A stretch of 64,000 nucleotides of DNA from Rutpela maculata (lineage: Eukaryota; Arthropoda; Insecta; Coleoptera; Cerambycidae): assembly GCA_936432065.2 (NCBI GenBank), contig OW386293.2, positions 67,101,965-67,165,964 on the forward strand, given 5' to 3'. A program made the translations under genes and the position numbers. The notes under the pieces are model-generated. The model did no database searches. It was given only the letters and a program-made list of their open reading frames with translations, and was not told the DNA's origin. Positions within the stretch are counted from its first letter, which is position 1. Every line of letters begins with the position of its first letter. Positions 10,963-18,066 of the stretch are shown here, piece after piece.

Positions 10963-11701
10963 TACTTACATTAAAATCAAAATGAATGTTAAGTGAATAG
11001 TCTGCCCACCTGAATCGTTACTCGAAAAATATTATTGTTATACTACCACGTCATCGATGACTTGTATGTTTAAGGTGGTCAAGTTTTGCAATGATTATTT
11101 TGTGGCCAGGAACAAGGACCCTTTAGCGAACGGTTCTTTTATAGTTTATTAGTTGGTTCGATAAGAGTATTTAGAGTATGGATGTAGGTAAATTGTTAAA
11201 ATATCATCCTCATCAAGAACTGTGCATGGCCCTTTACGCCACTAAAATCCCGCGTTAATACGTCATTTGAGTATATTGTGCATCCTGCTCAACCGCACAT
11301 AATGTACGACTATTTTATATTACATTGTTAATCTTGGACAAATTATATTATAATCCGTCAAATTTTGAAAATTTAAAAGATCCAATTTTTCCGGTTTATT
11401 TATTAACCTATCTGGTTTATCGCATTGTACTAAAAAAGTAATAAAAATGGAGTACGAATCCGTATACTCTCTCAGGTACTTTGTTAAATAATGTGCGATA
11501 GTGGAAATATTATTGCTATCGCACCTATCGCACATTCTATTAGATGTGGCCTAATCTAAATAACAATCTGATCGCCTTAACACGATTTAGTAACCTAAGA
11601 TTTATTATTGCGTTTTCATTATACATTCTATCCAAATTTATCTATGAATAAGTAGTATTAATAACGTGACATTTTAGTATATAGTATAACATTTCTTGTA
11701 G
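10963..11701. other. Stretch without recognised features
   Basis: AT-rich, unique-looking sequence. The 71-codon minus-strand frame at 11320-11535 has no domain and no protein-like bias. Confidence 0.4.
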
Positions 11702-11710
11702 GTACACGTA

Positions 11711-11889
11711 CACGCGACCGCAAATGCGGCCGCGTTTTGTAAATCACAGGGAACAAATGGGTCATTTTATGCACTGCCGTCCGTTTAACTTTCAAATGAC
11801 CCATTTGTTCCATGTGATTTACAAAACGCGGCCGCATTTGTCGTCGCGCGTTACGCGCGACACAAAACGCTTGCAAAAAGAGCTCTTAT
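11711..11889. mobile_element. Near-perfect GC-rich hairpin element with 9-bp flanking direct repeat
   Basis: The 47-bp arms 11721-11767 and 11794-11840 match at 46 of 47 positions around a 26-nt loop, and each arm includes a GCGGCCGC octamer. A second palindrome, TCGCGCGTTACGCGCGA, follows at about 11843-11859. The unit is flanked by the direct repeat GTACACGTA at 11702-11710 and 11890-11898, consistent with an insertion that duplicated 8-9 bp. Opposite-strand open frames here are mirror images and not genes. The arms are almost unmutated, so insertion was recent or the structure is maintained. Confidence 0.72.
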
Positions 11890-11899
11890 GTACACGTAT

Positions 11900-12945
11900 T
11901 ACATACGATAAAACTCCACGTTGGTGTTATATCGGTCATTGTGTTCATGAATCCAATGGCATGCAATGGTAAAGTGTTATCTTATCATTAAGTTGTGACT
12001 GAACCTTCTGTAAACACTATGTAAACGTGAACCAGTCAAATTTAATAATTTTTGGGATTGAAAAAAAATTGTTATAGTGAAACATATGATATACATATTT
12101 TTGAATACTTGTCGTTGTGCGGGATACTTCAAAAATTGTTTCTATTGGGAATATTTTGTTTTACAACTTTTATATTTTCGATAAGTGACTCTAACCTCCC
12201 AAAAAATTTAATAAAAATAGATATTCTATTATGTTTTGATATTTAATATTACAGTAAGTAATTTAACCACATTTATGTAGTTTTTGCGTAAAACTAAGAA
12301 AAAAAGCGTTAATTATGTTTCAAGTAGCCGCTGCATCGATCGTATTCGAAATGTGTATAGAAAAACACATATTTCAGCCCCTGCTTGGTAGTATCTTAAA
12401 ATGACAACTATTTTCTTAAACAGTGACAAAATATGTAACCAAAAAAAAAAAAATAAAAATAAAAAATTAGTCGGTTATATTATGCCATATTTCATTATTA
12501 TGAATTTTTCTTCCGAACCAATGTTTTCGTAATACGTATAGGTATTGAAGTTGTAAAACCGTTTCAAGTCATCATCTTTTACGGTAGTTAATGATTAAAA
12601 ATATGCAATCTTAACATAACTGGGACATTACATTATTTTGGAAGTATTGGTGCTTAAAACCAGTGACAGTTAGTGGAGAAGGTCAAATAATGTATACACG
12701 TAAATTAGCTGACCCCGAAGCCCAAAGCCAGAACTACCCAGAAGAGGTATTCAATCTGCCAGGCAAATAAAATTTGGTGAGGTTAAAGAATCCTTTCACT
12801 GAAGACAAGTAATATTCCGAAAGCACGATTAACCGTAGATGTGTCGATGTTACTATTTTGTAAATTATTAACCTCTCAACCTAAAAATGCAACTGCAAGT
12901 AAGCAATTGCAAGTAAGCATTTGGTCCATGACATAAGACCTTTAC
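11900..12945. other. Stretch without recognised features
   Basis: AT-rich sequence with A-runs near 12440. No coding frame longer than about 65 codons, and none with a recognisable domain. Confidence 0.4.
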
Positions 12946-13145
12946 ACATTACGTTTTGAGGTCCCAAGAACACAAAAAGTGGTTTTTGAAAAATGTGTGC
13001 ATATATGTATGTGTGCGGATACGATAGCGCCAAAACTACCACACTGATTTTGATGAAATTTTGCACAAGGGTAATATTGGTATTGTACATGAACAAAAAA
13101 TCTTGGTGTAGATCAGACGACGTCTAATGCCATTTTGGGTCATAG
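12946..13145. repeat. Dispersed repeat, copy 1 (partner at 52.4 kb)
   Basis: Shares ACGTTTTGAGGTCCCA, AGTGGTTTTTGAAAAATGT, ACGATAGCG and TGCCATTTTGG, in the same order, with 52440-52640. Both copies carry a short TG-rich run. This is an interspersed family of unknown class. The remainder to 13390 is unremarkable. Confidence 0.7.
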
Positions 13146-13387
13146 AATTTCTTAATTTTTAACATACTATCCATTTTTGTTATGCCTTCGAAAGTAGATG
13201 TTATTCTGATGTCAACACTTCATTCTTTTCCGTTCATTTTCCGTCAAAAAAGGAATTGTCTAAGTGCTGTGACGATGGGTCGTTAACTATCAGTTAACGA
13301 AATGGAGGGCTGCATCGTATAACTCAGCAGTAACGAGACCGATTATGAAGTAAATTAGCGAATTTTCGTAAACATTTGGTGAGAAAG

Positions 13388-13465
13388 CTGTGGACCAGCG
13401 TACAATCCATATAGGAACAATATTCATATATTGGTCCTGCATGGATTGTACGTTGGTTCAATAGC
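13388..13465. repeat. Short palindromic repeat, copy 1
   Basis: GGACCAGCGTACAATCCAT (13392-13410) is opposed to ATGGATTGTACGTTGGTTC (13441-13459), with an inner ATAGGAACAATATT/TATATTGGTCC pair. A second member of the same family lies at 14257-14330. Confidence 0.75.
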
Positions 13466-14256
13466 TTTTACGATATTCTTTGACCCATTAACTGCCACTC
13501 TGGTTTGCTCTTCGTTGTTTCATACTGTATTCTGTAGCTAGATTATATAAAATATTTTCAATTTCATATTCCAATTATTGTAATAATGTTTAATAAATTA
13601 TTCATTTTCTATTTTTGTTTCACCTTTATCAATATAATAAAATTTAAACAAATAATATACCATAGTCTCCTATAATCTTTTGATACGCTTGTTTATATTT
13701 TTTAATTAGTATAATTTTACATTGTCATATTTCAAAAATATTCATTACTGCATTCCATCAATTACTTTAATGAATTAAACAAAAACACTGAAATTTGTTT
13801 CATATCAATTAAATTAAAAAATTAAATTGGCGGAGGGGTTTGGGGACGTACGGCTTTTCCCGGTGGGTGGGAGGTGGTATAGTGCGGGAGTTGGAGTTGG
13901 TGGCGATACACAAAAAGAAGTACTCATGACACTTGTAGACTTGTAGTTAAACCTTCAGGTATTTCTTATTTTGACAAATTGCAAAAAAATGCCTAAATAT
14001 ATTTTCCGCGATTTAAAAAAAATGGTGCCAAATTTCGCAATTTGGACCTCAAATGGAAATTCAGCGATTCGAAATACATGGGAATATGGTACCCTCATCT
14101 CTGAAAAAAACTGTTTTTTTGTGTGCCTGTGTTATCATGTTTTTTACTTCGCAAAAATATAATGTGCTGCCGGCATGCCCTTTTACAGTTTTAGAAGGAC
14201 AACCTTTAGCATTATTAAAATAAGTATAAAAATATATAGAAACCCAAGGCAGCACA
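13466..14256. other. Stretch without recognised features
   Basis: AT-rich sequence with a GC-rich purine block near 13830-13905 (GGCGGAGGGGTTTGGGGACG). The 63-codon frame at 13971-14162 starts with TTG and has no domain. Confidence 0.4.
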
Positions 14257-14330
14257 AATATTGGACCAACGTACAATCCATATAGGACCAATATTCATGT
14301 ATTGTACGTATTGTACGTTGGTCCAATATT
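14257..14330. repeat. Short palindromic repeat, copy 2 (perfect 21-bp arms)
   Basis: AATATTGGACCAACGTACAAT (14257-14277) is the exact complement of 14310-14330, around a 32-nt loop containing ATAGGACCAATATTCATGTA. It belongs to the same family as the unit at 13.4 kb. Confidence 0.8.
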
Positions 14331-14555
14331 TTCTGCTACTAGGGAAATTATTTAAACTGATTTTTGAACATTCGGATATTGTTTGTAAAAAATCTCTTGA
14401 TATATCTGATAAACCTGATTATACTGTCATGAGCAAAAAAAATAGGACAACTTTTTTTTTCTAATGTAAATCTGACTCTATTTGCACACTTGCAATGAAT
14501 TTTGACAAATAACTGACAATGTCACCAAAATTAAAGTTAGATCACTTATATATAC

Positions 14556-14913
14556 AAGTTGACCACTATCATTTGTCTGTTCCATGACCTATGACATACT
14601 GATGAGAACATAATAAGTTCGAAACCGGTCTATGTCTGGTTAGGAACAGACAAATGATAGTTGGTTACTGATCACGATTTGAAGGTGTAATTCAATGCAG
14701 GTCGGGGTATTTGCCCGCTGAGTAGTTGTTTCCTTCAAGCCCACTAAGGCTAGAGGTCGCCGCTCTTGGTACTTGCAAAAAAGCAAGTCGCTATACGTCA
14801 GTGACATTTGTCCGACGTATAGTAGCATCTGACTATATGAGAGTTTACTTCTCACCGTCACTTCATTTGATTCAGTTTGTATAAGACTAGTAAGTTGACC
14901 ACTATCATTTGTC
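14556..14913 (+). repeat. Hammerhead-bearing monomer, unit 1
   Basis: The unit begins at AAGTTGACCACTATC, includes ribozyme A and runs to ATCATTTGTC, where the next ribozyme's stem would begin. Its body contains GCAGGTCGGGGTATTTGCCC and TCGCCGCTCTTGGTACTTGC, shared with the units at 17.1 and 55.6 kb. It lacks a 25-nt block after TTCCTTCAA that the other units have. Spliced over the insert at 14914-17050, the distance between ribozyme cleavage sites is 336 bp, or 361 bp with the missing block restored. Confidence 0.85.
14565..14661 (+). ncRNA. Type I hammerhead ribozyme A (core intact)
   Basis: All core elements are present. CUGAUGA is at 14599-14605. Stem II is GAAC/GUUC (14606-14609 with 14617-14620) around a 7-nt AUAAUAA loop. 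GAAA is at 14621-14624. Stem III is ACCGGU (14624-14629). The cleavage nucleotide is C at 14630. Stem I opens with GACAUA (14593-14598) paired to UAUGUC (14631-14636). It then has a UAU/U internal loop, a 5-bp helix and a 19-bp perfect outer helix (14565-14583 with 14643-14661). Cleavage is predicted after 14630. ACCGGU is self-complementary with no loop, so the fold should work best as a dimer. That is the arrangement known for Penelope-like, satellite and retrozyme hammerheads with minimal stem III. Confidence 0.9.
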
Positions 14914-15089
14914 ATAGTTCAAGTGGCAGTCGACGAGTGCAGACCTCCAGTGTGCAGTTGAAGACAGTGCGAAGCGAACTAGCGAAGTGGAAGCCCCACA
15001 GAGAGTGCAAGAGGAGAAATATCAGTCGTCTTTATTAAGACGCTGATATATAAAAGATAAATAAAGTCCCCCGCCTGGGGACAATTGTG

Positions 15090-15129
15090 TTTTACCCTTC
15101 CCAATTTCCTTTCCCCATTTCTTTTTTAG
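15090..15129 (+). promoter_or_regulatory. Pyrimidine tract plus AG, possible 3' splice site before ORF1
   Basis: A long CT-rich run (TTTACCCTTCCCAATTTCC through CCATTTCTTTTTTAG) ends in AG at 15128-15129, 17 nt before the ORF1 ATG. It would make a good 3' splice acceptor, unusual for a retroelement leader. TATAAAAG lies further upstream at about 15048. The role is inferred from base composition only. Confidence 0.4.
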
Positions 15130-15146
15130 GTACAGAAGAGAACGAC

Positions 15147-16481
15147 ATGTCGAGGAAAAAGAACACTGACAGAAGCTTCGACATGGAGACAGACGACTCA
15201 TCCAGGACGTCAACACCAGTGTCAATAACAACACACGAGGACGGGATAAAAAGAACACGACAAGCTCTGCTCGAGGAAGAAAATGCAAGACTAAAAACCC
15301 AAGTCGAGCGACTCCAGGCACAACTCGAGGAACTCAACAACCAACTAAAATCCCAGCAGGAAGAATCCATCCTCAGACACCGAGAATTAATGGACACCTT
15401 CCGAAGCTACCAGACCCCCCCAGTGGCCCCCATACAGGAATCCCAGAAAAGGAAAAACATCCCGGATAGTGACGAGGAAATAGCCCCCACAGCAACAAAG
15501 AGGACGCCGAAAGCTGGCGAAGACAAACCCTCAACCAACCAGACGGAGACAAACCCCACAGGTGCTGATATAGAGGCCCCCAAAGCCCCCCGGATGCCCC
15601 CAGTTGTCCTGCGCAGCCACGAGTCATGGTCGACGGTAACCCAAAAATTACAACAAGCCCGGGTAGACATCAAGAAAGCCAAGGCTGTGAGAGATGGTAT
15701 CGCCATAGAGCCCTCTACACCCGATGACCACCGCAGACTAACCCGGCTATTCAAAAACGAGAAACAAGAATACCACACTTACGCCCTGCCAGAGGAGAGG
15801 CTTCTCAGGGTAGTAATACGTGGGATACCGACCAGTGTAACCAGTGAGGAAGTCAAGACAGACCTTGAAATGCAGGGGCACACACCAGTCTCTGTACAAA
15901 GGATGTCATCTAGGAGGACGAGACAGGAAATCCCGATGATGCTGGTGCAGGTTCCCCCAAATCAGGAAGACATCCTAAAAGTGACTCGATGTTGCTACCT
16001 GGTAGTGAAAGTGGAGAAACAGAGAGCCAAACAGACGATCACCCAGTGTCACAGATGCCAGACTTTCGGCCATGCACAAGGACGGTGTATGGCCACTCCC
16101 AAATGTGTAAAATGCGGCGAGACCCACCACACTTCCACCTGCCAGAAGCCAAAGGACACTCCAGCCAAATGCGCGAATTGCCAGGGAGCGCACCCCGCAA
16201 GTTACAGAGGATGCCCCCGATGCCCCAAAAGGAAAGCCAGCCCACAGACCCCAGCCCCCCGGAAGACACCAGCCCACAAGTCAGCCACCACCAGGACAAC
16301 CCCCGGGCTAAGCTACGCCAGAGCAGCCCAGGGTGCAGCGGGGACAACCACCAACCCTGCCCAACCACCACAGGCCCCCCCAGAGACTGGACAACTCGCT
16401 GCTGTACTGGCTCAAATGCAGCAGATGTGTACCATGATGGGGGCCCTGTTCGCAAACCTGCCCCACCTCACCCCCCAGTGA
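15147..16481 (+). CDS. Gag-like ORF1 protein, Jockey/I-type LINE family
   Basis: Predicted 444-residue nucleic-acid-binding protein. Such proteins bind the element's RNA and form the ribonucleoprotein used for retrotransposition. The start is the first ATG (15147); an upstream GTG-extended frame begins in the pyrimidine tract and is unlikely. In order: a basic/acidic N-terminus; a coiled coil at about residues 37-85 with leucine heptads (LLEEENARLKTQVERLQAQL); a charged linker; an RMPPVVL motif at 149-155; and an RRM-like/PRE_C2HC region at about 218-290 (LLRVVIRGIP). Then come three zinc knuckles at about 301-314 (CHRCQTFGHAQGRC), 320-332 (CVKCGETHHTSTC) and 342-356 (CANCQGAHPASYRGC), and a Pro/Ala/Thr-rich tail. 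The frame is intact, with codon use and GC content far above the neighbourhood. The usual ORF2 (endonuclease plus reverse transcriptase) is absent downstream, so mobility would require help in trans. Its site inside a hammerhead array is the odd feature. Confidence 0.88.
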   Translation: MSRKKNTDRSFDMETDDSSRTSTPVSITTHEDGIKRTRQALLEEENARLKTQVERLQAQLEELNNQLKSQQEESILRHRELMDTFRSYQTPPVAPIQESQKRKNIPDSDEEIAPTATKRTPKAGEDKPSTNQTETNPTGADIEAPKAPRMPPVVLRSHESWSTVTQKLQQARVDIKKAKAVRDGIAIEPSTPDDHRRLTRLFKNEKQEYHTYALPEERLLRVVIRGIPTSVTSEEVKTDLEMQGHTPVSVQRMSSRRTRQEIPMMLVQVPPNQEDILKVTRCCYLVVKVEKQRAKQTITQCHRCQTFGHAQGRCMATPKCVKCGETHHTSTCQKPKDTPAKCANCQGAHPASYRGCPRCPKRKASPQTPAPRKTPAHKSATTRTTPGLSYARAAQGAAGTTTNPAQPPQAPPETGQLAAVLAQMQQMCTMMGALFANLPHLTPQ

Positions 16482-17050
16482 CGTCACCCGGACCACCCCG
16501 TCGATGGAGAAGCTACCCGAAGAGACATGACGACACCAAACACCCCACCCACGACCCTGCGGGTACCGGACAACATACCGTCCAGTACCTGTAGTCCCCC
16601 TGGCTCCGGGCAGACCAAAAATGCTACAAATAGCATTTAGGTCTGCCCTTCCTCGAGCTACACAGCTCATCCTTCCCAACCGACGATCCGGATGACAGGA
16701 TGTCATTTGGCATCCTGTGTACCGGCAGTCTCTCCTGCCAAAACTTCCAACACACCTAACAGACAGATGACTACCCCCCGGGGGGAAACAAGCTGGCGAA
16801 GAAAAGAAAACGAAGACAGAAGAACGCCAGAAGAGGCCTTAGCCAGCAAGGTCCAACGAGCCAGGACCCAGGGAGGTGGACCGAAATCGTCTGCACCGCT
16901 CACATTTGTGAGTGGGGCCGACGTAAAGTAAGTTCGCCCGCCCTGCACGAGGCCGGTCCCCGGTCTACAGCGATGTACTGGGGTAAAGGGCAATAGTCCT
17001 GCCCGGCCCCAGACATCCGAGACCGACATCTCTAGCCAAGAATATTGGCG
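16482..17050 (+). other. Structured GC-rich 3' part of the ORF1 element
   Basis: No ORF2 is recognisable. Hairpins are conspicuous. GGGCAGACC (16608-16616) pairs with GGTCTGCCC (16640-16648), with an inner AAATGCT/AGCATTT pair. CAGGATG/CATCCTG lies near 16697-16720, and CTCACATTTGTGAG near 16898. The end carries CCTGCCCGGCCCCAGACATC, similar to the retroposon tail at 10.9 kb. There is no poly(A) or AAT tail before the array resumes at 17051. These structures could be packaging or reverse-transcriptase recognition signals; this is inference. Confidence 0.5.
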
Positions 17051-17143
17051 TATCATTTGTCTGTTCCATGACCTATGACATACTGATGAGAACATAATAA
17101 GTTCGAAACCGGTCTATGTTTGGTTAGGAACAGACAAATGATA
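17051..17143 (+). ncRNA. Type I hammerhead ribozyme B (core intact)
   Basis: CUGAUGA is at 17083-17089. Stem II GAAC/GUUC is 17090-17093 with 17101-17104 around the same AUAAUAA loop. GAAA is 17105-17108, followed by CCGGUC ending at 17114, the predicted cleavage site. Inner stem I pairs GACAUA with UAUGUU, a C-to-U change that leaves a G-U pair. The outer stem I is 17 bp perfect (17051-17067 with 17127-17143). The core is identical to ribozyme A. Confidence 0.88.
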
Positions 17144-17366
17144 GTTGGTTACTGATCACGATTTGAAGGTGTAATTCAATGCAGGTCGGGGTATTTGCCC
17201 GCTGAGTAGTTGTTTCCTTCAAATCCGATTTCATAAACAGTGAGTATAGCCCACTAAGGCTAGAGGTCGCCGCTCTTGGTACTTGCAAAAAAGCAAGTCG
17301 CTATACGTCAGTGACATTTGTCCGACGTATAGTAGCATCTGACCATATGAGAGTTTACCTCTCACC

Positions 17367-17370
<4 letters not shown>
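17051..17370 (+). repeat. Hammerhead-bearing monomer, unit 2
   Basis: Resumes the array from TATCATTTGTCTGTTCC and matches unit 1 through GAGAGTTTACCTCTCACCGTC. It then breaks off into a TA microsatellite. It contains the block AAATCCGATTTCATAAACAG that unit 1 lost. It is truncated at its 3' end relative to the 362-bp unit at 55.6 kb. Confidence 0.85.
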
Positions 17371-17409
<39 letters not shown>

Positions 17410-17416
17410 TATAAAT
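17371..17416. repeat. TA microsatellite
   Basis: About 20 TA units immediately after the truncated second monomer, grading into ATAAATATATAAATA. It may mark the point where the array was broken. The sequence 17417-17612 has no recognisable feature. Confidence 0.9.
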
Positions 17417-17612
17417 ACGTTATAAGACTTGTCCCATTTTTTCGCGCACGACAGTACCCCCTTTTGTTAACGAACACGTTCTACGTGAAAAGAGGATTGC
17501 TATGTGATAAAAGCTGAATATATTCCAAAACCTATAACGTTTTTATCAAATTCAGTTCTTAATTTGATCAACATTTTGGCGTGGGGCGAGCGTAGATGCG
17601 TCTTCACTGTGT

Positions 17613-17620
17613 ATGTATCT
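17613..17620. repeat. hAT target-site duplication, left copy
   Basis: ATGTATCT, identical to 20749-20756 on the other side of the hAT element. Confidence 0.88.
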
Positions 17621-18066
17621 TAGGGTGGCCCATCTTTTTCGAAATCGAAATTTTTTATTTCTCACCCCTGAAAATGAAATTTGAAGAAGAAACAGTCCCC
17701 TCAAAATATTATTGAGGCAAATTGAAGGCAAGGGGTGCCGCAGAATGCATTATTATGCAATAATAAAAGTAAATGGAATTATTTACATTCTTTGGTTGAT
17801 GCATTGTTTTTTTTTTAATCAGCAACATTTATCTTTAGAATGACTAATCAAGTCATACAAATATCAAAGACATTATCTGTTGTGACTATGACATGTGTCA
17901 TACTACTGTAAATTCGTAGTCTAAGAAAACTAGACTAGAAGTTTTTGAAATAAAACTCTCGTTTTATCTTTGTGTATTTTATTATGAAACGTTTTTTTTC
18001 ATACATAGTACCAAATATTATCCTAAATCTACAAGACATATAGTAATAAAAACAATATTTTTTGCA

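Larger units (their letters stand above)
14914..17050 (+). mobile_element. ORF1-only retroelement inserted in the hammerhead array
   Basis: A 2,137-bp GC-rich segment interrupts the array inside ribozyme stem I. The 11-bp sequence TATCATTTGTC is present on both sides (14903-14913 and 17051-17061), as expected for a target-site duplication. The segment holds a 5' leader with two hairpins (about 15017-15048 and 15066-15081), one gag-like ORF (15147-16481) and a structured 3' part. It has no reverse transcriptase, endonuclease or poly(A) tail. An 11-bp duplication fits LINE-type target-primed insertion. The content resembles a half-LINE that kept only ORF1. The alternative is that ribozyme repeats plus insert form one ribozyme-ended mobile unit. 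Confidence 0.72.

Noticed and set aside
16692..16931. Short plus-strand frame after ORF1 as a remnant ORF2
   Set aside because: No endonuclease or reverse-transcriptase motif; the region is dominated by hairpins.
15373..17095. Several 80-200-codon frames antisense or out of frame across ORF1
   Set aside because: Shadows of the GC-rich ORF1 region; none carries a domain, while the ORF1 frame has zinc knuckles and a coiled coil.
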